From the NCBI RefSeq assembly GCF_902859895.1, contig NZ_CADIKM010000009.1, positions 62,001 to 126,000 on the forward strand: a DNA stretch of 64,000 nucleotides, in the 5' to 3' direction. Shown piece after piece: positions 17,484-28,155 of the stretch. This stretch comes from Pararobbsia alpina. Its GTDB lineage: Bacteria > Pseudomonadota > Gammaproteobacteria > Burkholderiales > Burkholderiaceae. The translations under genes were made by a program, and so were the position numbers. The notes below the pieces were generated by a model. That model was not told where the DNA came from. It saw nothing but the letters and a program-made list of their open reading frames with translations, and searched no databases. Within the stretch, counting starts at the first letter, position 1. Every line of letters begins with the position of its first letter.

Positions 17484-18311
17484 TCAACTCGAGATCGCCA
17501 GGCGCTCCAGCAAGGGTCGCCATGCCGGCTCGACCGCGAGACCGAAGATATCGGCAAGCGCCGTCTCGAGTTCGTCAATGTGCAGACCGCGCTGTTCGTG
17601 AGAGCCGCCGCGATGTCGGATCGTCAGTCGTCCGTCCATCAATGAGAACCGGGCGTCCCGCGTGGCCCGGGCGACCATCAGATGCGCTTTGAACGGCGAT
17701 GCCGGATGCGTCGACGTGAACCAGTTCAACGGCTCATAGTCCACGTCGAGCAACGGTGTCCCCGAGACTTCGTAGAGTGCTCGCCAGATGTCACCGGCAT
17801 GAGCCTCCACAGTCGATGTGTCGCCGTTCGGCACGATACGGTAAATCTCATGCCGCGTCGGTTGCGCTTCGATAGCGTTGAAGCGAAGCGGGGAAACAGG
17901 GACGGTGCCGCCAAATCCGACGTCGACGAGCCAGGGCTCTCCATCGATCGTCACGCGCAGCGCCATATGGGTACGCGGTCGCGGCGGATCGTTTTCATGT
18001 CGGCCCCACAATACGCGGGCGGCCAGGTTTTCGACGTGGAATCCAAGTGTGGCGAGTACCGCTCCCAACAACCGATTTTGCTCGAAACAGTAGCCACCCC
18101 GCCGCCGCTCGACCAGTTTCGCCTCGATCGCCGCGAGAGAAATGTCGATGGGGCGTCCAAGCAAGACATCGATATTCTCGAATGGAATCGCTGCAATGTG
18201 GTGCTCGACGAGATCGGCCAGGGTCTCCAGGGTCGCATCCGACGAGCCTGTATAGCCGGTTCGTGAATAATATCGGTCGAGGTTGATCATCGGCTTGCCG
18301 TCGTTGCTCAT
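17484..18311 (-). CDS. nat: Arylamine N-acetyltransferase
   Basis: A 275-residue cytosolic enzyme moving acetyl groups from acetyl-CoA to arylamines or hydrazines. The full catalytic triad is readable: Cys in RRGGYCFEQN, His in PRTHMALRV, Asp in LVDVGFGGTVP. Length matches bacterial NATs (about 270-285). Two start codons seven residues apart are possible; the second (MINLDRYYSR) fits the family N-terminus best. The gene is isolated between the mutarotase and a DUF4126 gene. Confidence 0.93.
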   Translation of the reverse strand: MSNDGKPMINLDRYYSRTGYTGSSDATLETLADLVEHHIAAIPFENIDVLLGRPIDISLAAIEAKLVERRRGGYCFEQNRLLGAVLATLGFHVENLAARVLWGRHENDPPRPRTHMALRVTIDGEPWLVDVGFGGTVPVSPLRFNAIEAQPTRHEIYRIVPNGDTSTVEAHAGDIWRALYEVSGTPLLDVDYEPLNWFTSTHPASPFKAHLMVARATRDARFSLMDGRLTIRHRGGSHEQRGLHIDELETALADIFGLAVEPAWRPLLERLAISS

Positions 18312-18570
18312 TCGGGGAAGTTCGCTTTAGTTCAGTCCTCAAGCACGCGCTCAGAGTATGGCATATGGCTTTGATCACGAACGATCCGCATCAGCCGCTC
18401 CGAGAGACGTCGGGCTGCGGGCAGGAGGCGATGCTCGTACACTAGCTGCAGCCTGCGCGCGATGAACATGCGTGCGCGGTTCGCGCCGTCCACGGGACGT
18501 CGCAACCGCCATGCCGGCCACCTTCGCAGGCATTGCAAGCCCCGTGTCCTGATCAACCAGGGAGAGCCAC

Positions 18571-19032
18571 ATGCTTGTCTACGTTCTGGCACTATTGATC
18601 GGCATCGTCGCCGGTCTGCGCACCCTGACCGCGCCGGCAGTTATCAGCTGGGCAGCCTATCTAGGCGTGCTGCCTTTGCTGGACACGCCGCTCGCCTTTC
18701 TCGCTCATCCCGTCACGCCGTACATCCTTACCGTGCTCGCGATTGCCGAGCTGATCGCTGACCAGTTGCCCAAGACGCCGAGCCGCAAAGTCCCGCTTCA
18801 GTTCGGCGCGCGACTCGTGAGCGGCGCACTGTGCGGCGCCGCGATTGCCGCTCCGAGCGGAATGATTCCGGCCGGATTGATCATCGGCGTAATCGGCGCG
18901 GTCATCGGAACGTTGGGCGGAGCAAAAGCCCGCGCGATTCTTGCCGCCGCTCTGCGCCGCGATGTCAAGGCTGCACTGATCGAGGACGTCGTCGCCGTGG
19001 CCGGCGCGGTGGCCATCGCCGCATCGCTCTGA
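18571..19032 (+). CDS. DUF4126-family small membrane protein
   Basis: A 153-residue, strongly hydrophobic protein with four to five membrane segments and the family-like start VLALLIGIVAGLRTLTAPAV. It has a glycine-rich helix GLIIGVIGAVIGTLGG and a C-terminal segment facing the membrane again. The function of DUF4126 proteins is unknown. The start is supported by GGGAGAG just upstream. Downstream a hairpin (arms 19065-19075 and 19079-19088) may end the transcript. Confidence 0.8.
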   Translation: MLVYVLALLIGIVAGLRTLTAPAVISWAAYLGVLPLLDTPLAFLAHPVTPYILTVLAIAELIADQLPKTPSRKVPLQFGARLVSGALCGAAIAAPSGMIPAGLIIGVIGAVIGTLGGAKARAILAAALRRDVKAALIEDVVAVAGAVAIAASL

Positions 19033-19194
19033 GCGCGTTGCCGGATGGCGGCCGGACGGAGACAACTTGACGCGCTTTGCGCGTAAGTCATCTTGCGCAT
19101 ACTCGACGCCAAGGCTTCCGGTCAATGAGAGGTATCTTCGGGTTCCATGGCGTCGAGGCCATTCCCTCGACAGACATTTCACGGGGGGGTCAAG

Positions 19195-19959
19195 ATGAAT
19201 CGGCTCGATGGAAAAGTCGCGATCGTTACCGGTGCGAGCGCAGGGATTGGCCGGGCGACCGCGCTCCTGTTCGCAGCGGAAGGTGCAAAGGTCGTGGTCG
19301 CGGCGCGCCGCGCAAGCGAACTCGAAGCGCTGGTCGGCGAGATCAAGGCCAAAGGCGGCGATGCGGCCTTTCTTGCAGGTGATGTCACGTCCGAAGCCTA
19401 CGCCAAGGCACTCGTCGCGCTTGCGCTCGAGCGGTTCGGACGACTGGATGTGGCGTTCAACAATGCGGGCTCGCTCGGCGAACCGGGGCCCAGCACGCAG
19501 GTCTCGGAAGCCGGCTTCAGCGCGGCGTTGGCGACCAATCTCACGAGCGCCTTTCTCGGTGCGAAGCACCAGATACCCGCCATGCTGTCTGGCGGTTCTG
19601 GCTCGGTCATCTTTACGTCGACCTTCGTCGGCTATTCCTGCGCGTTTCCAGGCACCGCCTCGTACGCGGCAAGCAAGGCCGGCCTCATCGGGCTGACTCA
19701 AGCGCTCGCGGCGGAGTTCGGGCCACAAGGCATCCGCGTCAATGCCATCCTGCCCGGCGCGGTCGACACGCAAATGTATCGCGACATGAACGACACTGCG
19801 GAATCGCAGGGCTTTATCAGAAACCTGCATGCGTTAAAGCGTGTGGCCATGCCCGAGGAAATCGCACGCTCTGTCCTGTATCTTGCTTCCGACGACGCTT
19901 CGTTCGTCACCGGCACGGCGTCGCTGGTCGATGGCGGAGTGTCCATCACGCGAACATGA
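19195..19959 (+). CDS. SDR-family oxidoreductase
   Basis: About 254 residues from MNRLDGKVAIVTGAS; an upstream in-frame ATG at 19147 adds residues without family support. Classical SDR motifs: TGASAGIGRA, NNAGSLG, Ser-bearing FTSTFVGYS, YAASK and the PGAVDT cofactor loop. It likely reduces or oxidises an alcohol/ketone with NAD(P). It starts a block with a transporter, another SDR and a hydrolase, all on the same strand, which suggests a small catabolic cassette with unknown substrate. Confidence 0.88.
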   Translation: MNRLDGKVAIVTGASAGIGRATALLFAAEGAKVVVAARRASELEALVGEIKAKGGDAAFLAGDVTSEAYAKALVALALERFGRLDVAFNNAGSLGEPGPSTQVSEAGFSAALATNLTSAFLGAKHQIPAMLSGGSGSVIFTSTFVGYSCAFPGTASYAASKAGLIGLTQALAAEFGPQGIRVNAILPGAVDTQMYRDMNDTAESQGFIRNLHALKRVAMPEEIARSVLYLASDDASFVTGTASLVDGGVSITRT

Positions 19960-20135
19960 GTGGGGCGGTCGCGAGCCGAAAGACGACACTTTTGTCGCTG
20001 ACTTTGCGCGCCGCCATTCACGACATCAATACCCGACATTTTCAATAGCCGGTGGAAGACTGTCCGTTACTGGCCCAGAATATGGCCCGATAAGCGAATT
20101 CCCCCTTCGCTGACAATTAAATAACGGAGACAGCA

Positions 20136-21505
20136 ATGAACGCGAAAGGGAGCATCGACGTCGGCAAGGTCATTGACGGCGGACGCGTCAACGGTTTGCA
20201 GATCGGGCTGCTCATCATGTGCGGCCTGTGCCTCGTGCTTGACGGCTTCGACGTTCAGGCCATGGGCTATGTCGCGCCGGCCATCATTCACGCATGGGGC
20301 ATCTCCAAGGCATCGATGGGACCTGTCTTCGGCGCCAGCCTGTTCGGATTGATGCTGGGTGCACTGGGCCTGAGCGTGCTCGCCGACAAGATCGGCCGCC
20401 GCCCGGTACCGATCGGTGCGACGTTCGCCTTCGGCTGCCTGATGCTGGCAACCACACGCGTCACGAACATTGACGCTCTGCTCGTGCTGCGCTTCGTCAC
20501 GGGATTGGCATTGGGCTGCATCATGCCCAATGCGATGTCGCTCGCGGGAGAGTTCAGCGCGGCTCGCATGCGCGTGACCAGCATGATGTTGATTTCGTGC
20601 GGTTTTACCGCGGGGGCCGCCGCCGGCGGTTTCGTCAGCGCGGCGCTGATCCCCGCGTTCGGCTGGCCGTCGGTGTTTATTGCCGGCGGCGTGCTGCCCC
20701 TGATCCTTGCGCTCGCCATGGCGATTTGGCTGCCCGAGTCGACCAGTTCCTGGTCCTCAAGCATCGCGTGACAGGACGCAGCCGCGCACGCGTCACCCGC
20801 TGGCTCAAGCTGTTTGAACCCGGGCTGACCATCGACGACCGGACCACCTTCGTCCTGGCGGAGCAAGGTCACCGGGGTGTGCCTGTGGCCATGCTGTTTG
20901 CGCACGGACGGGCGAAGTTCACGGTGCTGCTGTGGATCGTGAACTTCATGAACCTGATCAATCTGTACTTCCTTTCCAACTGGCTCCCGACCTTGATTCA
21001 CGACGCGGGCTACAACACGCGAACCGCGGTACTGGTCGGCACGACGCTCCAGGTCGGCGGGGTGATCGGCACGCTGCTGCTCGGCAGGTTCATCGAACGG
21101 TGGGGATTCATCAAAGTGCTCGCGACCTCGTTTGTGATCGCATGCATTGCCGTTGCCGCCATTGGGCAAACGTCCCATGCGCTGGTGCTGCTGGAGATCG
21201 TGGTCTTCGTCGCGGGCTTCTGCATTGTGGGCGGACAGCCCGCGGTCAACGCCTTTGCGGCAGTCGGTTATCCGACGGATCTGCGGGCAACGGGAATTGG
21301 CTGGAGCCTGGGGATCGGCCGGATTGGTTCCGTGCTGGGTCCGATCGTCGCGGGCATGCTGATCGCACGGAACTGGTCGACCCCCTCCCTGTTCCTCGCG
21401 GCAGCTGTACCGGCCCTGGCTTCCTGTGTGCTGATGCTGGCGCTTGGGCGGACGACCGCACGCCGGTCGGACTGGGAAATGTCGTCGGGAACGGCGGCTC
21501 GGTAA
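20136..21505 (+). pseudogene. MFS aromatic-acid:H+ symporter (AAHS family, PcaK-like), frameshifted
   Basis: The first frame (from 20136, RBS ACGGAGA) encodes the N-terminal six helices with the family signature LDGFDVQAMGYVAPA and GRRPVPIG, then collapses after WLPES. The second frame resumes with QFLVLKHR and runs through the remaining six helices to 21505. The junction near 20741-20745 reads GAGTCGACCAG, where GAG-TCG-ATC-CAG would restore a single ~457-residue frame. A single missing base thus splits the gene. AAHS members import 4-hydroxybenzoate, protocatechuate and similar acids. It could be a sequencing error, since both halves are otherwise well preserved. Confidence 0.85.
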
Positions 21506-21652
21506 CGCAGTGCTTTCCTGAAGATCAAGGCTCTGTGCCTATATCACGGCCCTTTGGCGGCAAGCGTTGACGGTTTGAATGCGGGCCTACGCTGACGAAA
21601 CCTGGAAGATCCAGCCATACTGACGCTCACGTCAATGTCTGGAGGCAAATTC

Positions 21653-22405
21653 ATGGGGTTCGATTTCAACGGCAAACGCGTCGTCGTCGCGGGGGGCTCG
21701 CGCGGCATCGGCCGCAGCATCGCGCTCGGGTTCGCGCAGGCAGGCGCCGCCGTGTCCGTCTGTGCACGCAACTTGGAAGGATTGAAAGCGGTCGAGGCCG
21801 AACTCGCCGTCCATGGCCATCCGGTCCATACCGCACCTTGCGATCTCGCTGACGGCGAGGCGATCACCGCTTACATTGGGACCGCTGCCGAGTCGCTCGG
21901 CGGTATCGACATCTTGATCAACAACGCATCCGGTTTCGGAGGCGGGGATACCGAAGCCGGCTGGGAGGCCGGCATTCAGGTCGACCTGATGGCAACGGTG
22001 CGCGCGGGTCATGCCGCACTGCCATTCCTGCGGCAGTCGGCCAACGCCGCCATCGTCAATGTGACGTCCATCGCAGCGCTGCGTCCGTCGACACGTACCC
22101 AGTCTTACGCGGCGATCAAGGCAGCGGTCGTGCACTACACGGCTTCCCATGCATTGACACTCGCCCCGGATCGAATCCGTGTCAACTCGGTTGCGCCCGG
22201 CTCGATTGAATTTCCCGGTGGATCGTGGGAACAGCGCAAGACTTCGGATCCCACGCTGTATGAGCGGATACAGCGTTCGGTTCCGTTCGGCCGACTCGGA
22301 ACGCCTGCGGAGGTCGCGAGTGCGGTGCTGTTTCTCGCCAGCTCGCACGCGGGCTGGATCACCGGCCAGACATTGGTGGTCGATGGCGGGCAGGTGCTGA
22401 CGTAG
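21653..22405 (+). CDS. SDR-family oxidoreductase
   Basis: About 250 residues from MGFDFNGKRVVVAGG; the ribosome-binding site CTGGAGG at 21640-21646 favours this start over the one six codons earlier. It has GGSRGIGRS, NNASGFGG, Ser in VNVTSIAAL and YAAIK, so it is catalytically complete. It resembles 3-oxoacyl/aromatic-diol-type SDRs without a clear substrate. It is in line with the transporter and the MetX-like hydrolase and may act on the same imported compound. Confidence 0.86.
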   Translation: MGFDFNGKRVVVAGGSRGIGRSIALGFAQAGAAVSVCARNLEGLKAVEAELAVHGHPVHTAPCDLADGEAITAYIGTAAESLGGIDILINNASGFGGGDTEAGWEAGIQVDLMATVRAGHAALPFLRQSANAAIVNVTSIAALRPSTRTQSYAAIKAAVVHYTASHALTLAPDRIRVNSVAPGSIEFPGGSWEQRKTSDPTLYERIQRSVPFGRLGTPAEVASAVLFLASSHAGWITGQTLVVDGGQVLT

Positions 22406-22537
22406 AGGTCAAGCGGAGCGTTTACGGCGCGTTTGTCGATGCGCTTGATGCCTGTCCCTCCATTGCGGCCATGGGCTATTGCGCTTGCCGCGATCATTGC
22501 GGCCACCATTACTTCTACTTCACTGACGATTCAACAG

Positions 22538-23551
22538 ATGGATGATTATTTCACCTTCGATGCCGGCAACGTGGTGTTGCAATCCGGCACGACCTTCCGT
22601 GGGGCGAAGCTTGCTTACCAAACTTACGGCACGCTCAACAACGACAAATCGAACGTCATTCTCTATTTGACGTCGTTTGCCGCGCATCACTACGACATCG
22701 ACTGGATGGTCGGGCCTGGCAAGGCACTCGACACCGACAAGTATTTCGTCATCATCCCGAGTTTGTTTGGCAATGGGCTCTCGTCTTCGCCGAGCAATGC
22801 GAGCGTGCCCTACAACAGCGACCGCTGGCCGAACGTCACCATGATGGACAACGTGCGCATCCAGCATCGGCTCTTGATGGAGCAACTGGGCATCCGCTCG
22901 GTGCGCCTGGCGCTCGGCTGGTCGATGGGGGGCATGCAGGCCTATCACTGGGCGGCCCTGTATCCAAACATGGTCGAGCGCCTGGTCGTGCTGTGCGGCG
23001 CGGCGAAGTGCTCACCGCATAACCAGGTTTTTCTCGAAGGCATTCGCGCCTCCCTGACGGCCGATTCCGCGTTTGAAAACGGCTATTTCGTGCGGCACCC
23101 CGAACGAGGCTTGCGCGCGATGGCGCGCAGCTACGCGGCGATGGCCATGTCCCAGACGTTCTATCGGTCCGAGATGTGGCGAGCGTCCGGGCACTCGTCG
23201 CTTGAGGACTATCTGGTCTTCTCTTGGGAAGGCAACTTCCTCAAGCGCGACGCCAACAATCTGCTGTCGCACCTCTGGACGTGGCAGCACGCCAATATCG
23301 CGGACAACGAACTCTATCGCGGCAACTTCGATGCGGCGCTGCGTGCGATTACCGCCAAGGCCCTGATCATGCCCGGGGATACCGATCTTTACTTCCAGGT
23401 CGAGGATAACCGGCTCGAAGTGGAGCAGATGTCCAATGCACGGCTGCTGCCGATCCGCTCCGACTGGGGACATCGCGCTGGCTTGCCGTCAGTATGCAAG
23501 GAAGACGCCGACTTCATCACCGCTTCGATCAGGAGCTTGCTGGACGATTGA
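22538..23551 (+). CDS. MetX-like alpha/beta hydrolase (homoserine O-acetyltransferase-related)
   Basis: About 337 residues from [17 protein letters not shown]. Nucleophile Ser in [16 protein letters not shown], Asp in MPGDTDLYF and His in DWGHRAG complete the triad. The first part ([10 protein letters not shown]) matches the family that includes homoserine acetyltransferases and related hydrolases. A true MetX would be expected in a metX-metW pair, absent here, so a hydrolase or acyltransferase role is more likely. In-frame codons up to 22433 would add a hydrophobic stretch but lack family similarity. Neither start has a strong RBS. Confidence 0.8.
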   Translation: MDDYFTFDAGNVVLQSGTTFRGAKLAYQTYGTLNNDKSNVILYLTSFAAHHYDIDWMVGPGKALDTDKYFVIIPSLFGNGLSSSPSNASVPYNSDRWPNVTMMDNVRIQHRLLMEQLGIRSVRLALGWSMGGMQAYHWAALYPNMVERLVVLCGAAKCSPHNQVFLEGIRASLTADSAFENGYFVRHPERGLRAMARSYAAMAMSQTFYRSEMWRASGHSSLEDYLVFSWEGNFLKRDANNLLSHLWTWQHANIADNELYRGNFDAALRAITAKALIMPGDTDLYFQVEDNRLEVEQMSNARLLPIRSDWGHRAGLPSVCKEDADFITASIRSLLDD

Positions 23552-23824
23552 TCCCCTCGCGTGGGGCACGCATGTGCCCCACCGCCGCACACGAAACCCT
23601 CTTTACCCTATTTTTACTTGCAACACGCTTTGGGGGACGCCAATATTTATGGCGTGCTGCTGGGGCCGACGCCGGGGACGCGTCTCCTGTCAAAGTGCGA
23701 AAACGCCGAGCGAAATTGAACGTGCTATGGAAATGTTGAAATCGGAGATTCATCCAAGAACGGCGACCCACTGCGAATTGCACTATGAGTGTCGTGCGTG
23801 ATCTAGCGGGAAATTCCACACGCT

Positions 23825-24607
23825 ATGCTAACGCTGGCTCGAGGTCGGGTTGACTTATGGGCCTGCTTCTACTCCGAAATCCATGATGAGGCGTTGCTAA
23901 ACCGATACCGGGCAATGATGTCCGGCGCGGAACGGCAAAAAGAATTGCGCTTCCGATTCGCTGAGGACCGGCGGTGCTACGTCGTGACGCGCGCCCTGCT
24001 AAGAACCGTGCTGTCCCGTTATGCTGCGCTCGATCCTTCGCAATGGTCGTTTGCGCTCAATGCCTATGGAAAACCAGAAATTGGCAACCCTTACAGGGCG
24101 AAACAGCGCATCAGCTTTAATCTCTCCCATACGGATGGCTTGATCGTGTTGGCCATCACTGCCGGTTCGGCGCTGGGCATCGACACGGAAAACGTACGCA
24201 CCCGACGAGCCCCGATTGACATTGCTGACAGCTTTTTTGCAGCCGACGAGGTTGCGGCGCTCCGCCAGCTTACCGTTGAAGAGCAAGACAAGCGATTTTT
24301 CAGCTACTGGACCCTGAAGGAAGCGTATGTCAAGGCACGCGGCATGGGATTGTCCATTATTCCGCTTGACAAGTTTAGCTTCCATCTTTCCGGCGATCGG
24401 GGAATTGGAATTTCGTTTCGTTCGCCGCTGCATGACCCGTCTACTTGGCGTTTTTGGCAGTTTTGCCCGTCGCCCGACCATCTTGCGGCGCTGTGTATCG
24501 AATGTGACAACCCGATTTCCATAGAGTCGGAAGTTGCAATCAGGAAAGCCGTCCCACTGCATGGAGAAGAAACTATTACCTGCCGCGTAATTCGACAATC
24601 CATGTAG
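23825..24607 (+). CDS. 4'-phosphopantetheinyl transferase (Sfp type)
   Basis: A 260-residue enzyme that loads the phosphopantetheine arm onto carrier domains of peptide or polyketide synthetases. Diagnostic motifs: SFNLSHTDGLIVLA, LGIDTENVRTRRAP (Mg-binding Asp/Glu) and FFSYWTLKEAYVKARGMGLS. Length is typical for Sfp-type enzymes. It lies beside an MbtH gene and a synthetase remnant, so it presumably served that locus, although it may also act on other carrier proteins in the cell. The DNA here is slightly more AT-rich than the flanking SDR genes. Confidence 0.93.
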   Translation: MLTLARGRVDLWACFYSEIHDEALLNRYRAMMSGAERQKELRFRFAEDRRCYVVTRALLRTVLSRYAALDPSQWSFALNAYGKPEIGNPYRAKQRISFNLSHTDGLIVLAITAGSALGIDTENVRTRRAPIDIADSFFAADEVAALRQLTVEEQDKRFFSYWTLKEAYVKARGMGLSIIPLDKFSFHLSGDRGIGISFRSPLHDPSTWRFWQFCPSPDHLAALCIECDNPISIESEVAIRKAVPLHGEETITCRVIRQSM

Positions 24608-24945
24608 TGATATCAGTTGCGGGTAGTTCACTTGACTGTGTGCGCAACCTGCAGGCACGAGGACGGCGTAATCGACCTTACATCTCGTCAGCCCGCAAAG
24701 ACCGGATTCGAAGGTTTTCGCGTTTTACCGACTTTTTAACACGCACTTCGATAAGATATCAATCGGTATGTCATATGTGTGGGTAGGCCACTCAGTCGCG
24801 ATTTCCAAGGGGCCGATCATACTGGCCTGTCAGCTGCCAAGCAATCAATCGTCGATCAACTACGTGTCGTAATCATACGGCCTGTCCTTTAACTGATTGT
24901 CCTTATAGTGACAGAATACATTCATTATTTACCACAAGACTTGTT
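24608..24945. other. Gene-free AT-rich interval upstream of the MbtH gene
   Basis: 338 bases without a supportable ORF. It becomes AT-rich toward the MbtH start (region 24740-24945), as expected for a promoter of a secondary-metabolite operon, but I cannot identify a Fur box or an ECF-sigma promoter with confidence. Confidence 0.4.
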
Positions 24946-25146
24946 ATGAGCGAAACCAGCGAAGAAATCTATATCGTCGTCGTCAACCACGAAGAACAGT
25001 ATTCGATCTGGCCTGAATACAAGGCTATCCCGACAGGCTGGAAAACCGTCGGCAAGAGCGGACCGAAGCAGGGTTGCCTCGACTACATCAAGGAAACTTG
25101 GATCGACATGCGCCCGCTTAGTCTGCGCCGGCAAATGAGTCTCTGA
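24946..25146 (+). CDS. MbtH-family protein (NRPS adenylation-domain partner)
   Basis: A 66-residue protein that binds and activates adenylation domains of non-ribosomal peptide synthetases. Characteristic residues: the [12 protein letters not shown] segment, the middle IPTGWKTVG and the C-terminal [15 protein letters not shown]; three conserved tryptophans are present. Length fits the family (60-75). It sits between the phosphopantetheinyl transferase and a synthetase remnant. The remaining partial adenylation domain lacks the part MbtH proteins bind, so this MbtH may be an orphan here. Confidence 0.95.
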   Translation: MSETSEEIYIVVVNHEEQYSIWPEYKAIPTGWKTVGKSGPKQGCLDYIKETWIDMRPLSLRRQMSL

Positions 25147-25428
25147 CTCAGGCACAATTGCGTGCGCCCCGACAACGGAGGCGCGCATGCAACTGCGGCC
25201 CCATTTTGAATGCCCCCCTGTAAGCAGCGGCCCGCCGCGCCGGTAGGCGTCCCGTCAAGAGACACCTACCGCCGAGCGACGCGTGCCGCTGCATGAAACG
25301 ATCACGCCATTGGCCTTTTACGTCTCGACGGTACAGGTTGGAGTTCGCCTTCTCCTCGCAGATCGTATCCATTCAGAGTTAGTTCCAGCGTCCCACGACT
25401 AATGGGCGTGTCGCGTCCTCTCAGTTAT

Positions 25429-25632
25429 CTATTGGCCACATCTCGTTCCCGACGTACCGGTTTGGCTTCGGCCTTTGCCCGGCGAGGTCGGTTCGACCGC
25501 AACCCACACGTAACGCTTCGCTTGTAGCGCTCTTCCCGCTTCCTTGCTCACTGTTGTCTCGTCGGCGGACACAATTTCGCAGTCGAGCAGGTGATCAAAA
25601 GCATGTTCACTAGCCGGTTGATCGAAAGCAAG
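25429..25632 (-). mobile_element. IS66-family transposase (TnpC) fragment
   Basis: A minus-strand frame of about 67 codons carries the DDE-region motif VSADETTVSKEAGRALQAKR followed by YVWVAVEP, close to the ADETxVxVxxEPGR..SYxW signature I know from IS66 TnpC. It stops after RCGQ and has no N-terminus. No terminal inverted repeats or target duplication could be recognised, so this is a decayed internal piece. The rest of the 25147-25861 interval has no supportable gene. Confidence 0.65.
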
Positions 25633-25770
25633 CGCTGTTTGCCGGGCAGGTTAGGAATTCGTTCAGACCGCAGGCAAAAGTGTCACCTCGATAGCGCATC
25701 GCCCCAGTGTTTCGAGACCGGGGCGGTAACACTTCTAATTTGATCTATGGCTGGTGTGCAGCCGGAATCC

Positions 25771-25812
25771 AAAAAGGGGAGCGCCGAGTTGCCGAAAATC
25801 TCGGCGCTCCCC
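25771..25812 (-). terminator. Strong Rho-independent terminator downstream of the NRPS remnant
   Basis: Perfect 13-bp inverted repeat: GGGGAGCGCCGAG at 25776-25788 and CTCGGCGCTCCCC at 25800-25812 with an 11-base loop. On the minus strand the stem is followed by TTTTT (the AAAAA at 25771-25775). It lies 50 bases past the stop of the synthetase fragment and is oriented to end that transcript. A second, weaker hairpin with CGCCCC/GGGGCG arms lies at 25700-25725. Confidence 0.85.
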
Positions 25813-25861
25813 CGCAGCGAACTCAATTTTGAGATGCTTGCGGCCTCTGCTAAGAAAACGG

Positions 25862-28155
25862 CTACATGGACTCGTTAGCGACCTCCTGCTCGCTCCTCCC
25901 CTCGAAAGCTGTCCGCCACCAAACCGCCAGCTCCTGCACATGGGGTGCTTTGAGGACGGTGAAATGGTTCCCCGGAACATGCCAGACGCAGAGGTTGGGC
26001 GCATGTCGCCTCCAGCCCTCAATCGTCTCCCGCTGCGCGAGCTGGTTGGACGCAACGTCGAGCGCTGGGTCGTCGACCACCACCAACCTTACGGGCCCGG
26101 TATAGGGATGCCGCGGCAGGTAGATCGTGCGCAGCGCGGTCCCGAAGACCCGTGCCGGCCCGCGCATCGCGTCGGGTGTCGAGCGTTGCGGGAGCATGCC
26201 AACACGCACCATGCCGGAATGCAGCTGGCGCATCTGGCCAGCATCGTCCTGCGCGCGGAGCACCGCAGCATCGATGCCGAACGACTCGCCCGCCGCAAGT
26301 TGCATGGCCTCGACTAGCCGCTCCAATACGCCTGTTGCCGTATAAGGTTTGCCGACCATGCCGTCGCCCCCCGGGGCTTCACTGTCGATCAGCGTCAGCG
26401 AAGCCACGATACGACCTCGCGCGAGCAAGCGGGATGCCATCTCAAATACAACCCAGCCACCGAAGGAGTGTCCGATCAGGTGGATCGGGCCGTCGGACTG
26501 AACTGCGTCGATTGCCTTCAGATTGGCTTCGGCCGCGGCTTCTACACTACTGTATGGCACCAAAGCGCCGTCCAGTCCGCGCGGCTGCAGCCCGTGCATC
26601 GGCCAAGCCGGTCCGAGCGTATCTGCAAGCCCGACGAAGCCGGTTACGCTGCCTCCCGCGCCGGGGACACAAAAGACCGGAGCGTGACCGGCGCCACCGT
26701 TTTGGATAGTCACCAGTGGCTGATAGGACATTTCCGATAACACCGGAATTTGCCGCGCGGTGATTGTGCACACTGCCTCGCTGATGGCACGACCCAGCGC
26801 CTGGACATGCGGCGCCTCCATCATGGTCAGGTGGTCGCCCGGCACCGTGACACAATGCAACCGCGCCCAGGGCAGAACCTCGTCCCAGCCCAGACTGCCG
26901 GTAAGCGGCGGCGCGTCCTCACGACGCTCCTCGGCGACGAACACGTGCACAGGCACGGAGATCGGAAACACAGTGTAATTCGCCAGCGCATGGCCGTGCG
27001 CCACCTCGCGGTCAACGTATTGCCAAAGTTCGCCCGCGCTGTAGGCTGCCAGTTCCGGATGGAGCACCCCTTTCTCGCGGCACCGCCGCACTAGGCCGTC
27101 AAAGTCAACGCTGCCGACGTCCGCCCGCAAGCCGGACAATGTCCGCACGATCGGTTCAATATCCGTCTCGGCTGGCGCCTGCCTTTTCCAGAATATGTCG
27201 CATTTCTCCAGCAGAATCCGCTTGTGAGCGCTCTGGGGCAGCCAGCGCGACTTGTCGTTCTCCACTAGCTTCGGCAGAGAGGTATCGATCAGCCCGACGA
27301 ACTCAACCTCCTCGTCCTGGCCAACGAGTTGCATCGCGATCTCATAGGCCAGCACGCCGCCGAACGTCTGCAACTGTGTTTCCCCCCAGGGGATGCCAGA
27401 CAGTCCGTAGACAGGGATGTCCGGATCGATGTGCGCGGCCAGCGCCGGAAAATAGAGATCCAGGCCGGTGAACTCGTGCATCAGGAATAGCGGTCGTTGC
27501 GTGCCGCCCGTGCGCACCGGCACGATCGTGTCGCGCCGCTGAGTGTCTGGCGTCCGGCCCTGCAGCATCGACGCCATCGACGCGACGCTCTGATGCGCAA
27601 ACAGCTCGCCTACCGCCAGTTCCACGTCCAAGCGCTGGCGCACCTGTGAGATCAGCCGCACTGCCAGCAACGAGTGCCCACCCAACTCGAAGAAGTGGTC
27701 GTGACGCCCCACCCGCTCCACACCGAGCACCTCGCACCACAGCCGCCCCAGCGTCTCTTCGAGCTCGCCTTGCGGCGCTGCGTAGCCGCGTGTGGCGTAG
27801 GCATCGGCCTCCGGCTCAGGCAGCGCTCGGCGATCCAGCTTGCCGTTCGGCGTCAGCGGCAAGCTGTCCAGCCGCACGTAGGCTGCCGGCACCATGTACG
27901 CCGGCAACTGTGCTTGCAGGTGCGCGCGCAGGTCTTCCGCTTCCGCTCCCGCGTTCTCCTCTTGCGCCGTGTAGTACGCCACCAGCCGCTTGTCGCCCGG
28001 CGCGTCCTCGCGCGCCATCACCACGGCGTCTTTCACGCCTTCGTGTTGGGCCAGCTTCGCTTCGATCTCGCCCAGCTCGATGCGGAAACCCCGGATCTTC
28101 ACCTGATCGTCGTTGCGGCCCAGGTATTCGATGTTGCCGTCCGGTGTGATCCGCG
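25862..28155 (-). pseudogene. Truncated non-ribosomal peptide synthetase: A-domain tail, carrier domain, two thioesterases
   Basis: The frame begins inside an adenylation domain: GNIEYLGRNDDQVKIRGFR (core A8) and NGKLDRRALP (A10) are present, but everything before is missing, including the A7 motif. A carrier domain follows with the phosphopantetheine serine in FFELGGHSLLAVRL, then two tandem thioesterase domains; the second has GHSFGGWVVFEM and late His in GNHFTVLKAPHV. Tandem C-terminal thioesterases are typical of lipopeptide synthetases. In the first thioesterase no GxSxG was recognised; the region before VGLIDTSLP reads YEIAMQLVGQDEE. Without a start codon or complete A domain it cannot make a peptide. 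Confidence 0.85.

Noticed and set aside
18661-19830. 389-codon antisense frame across the DUF4126 and SDR genes
   Set aside because: Covers two recognisable genes on the plus strand and has no motif of its own.
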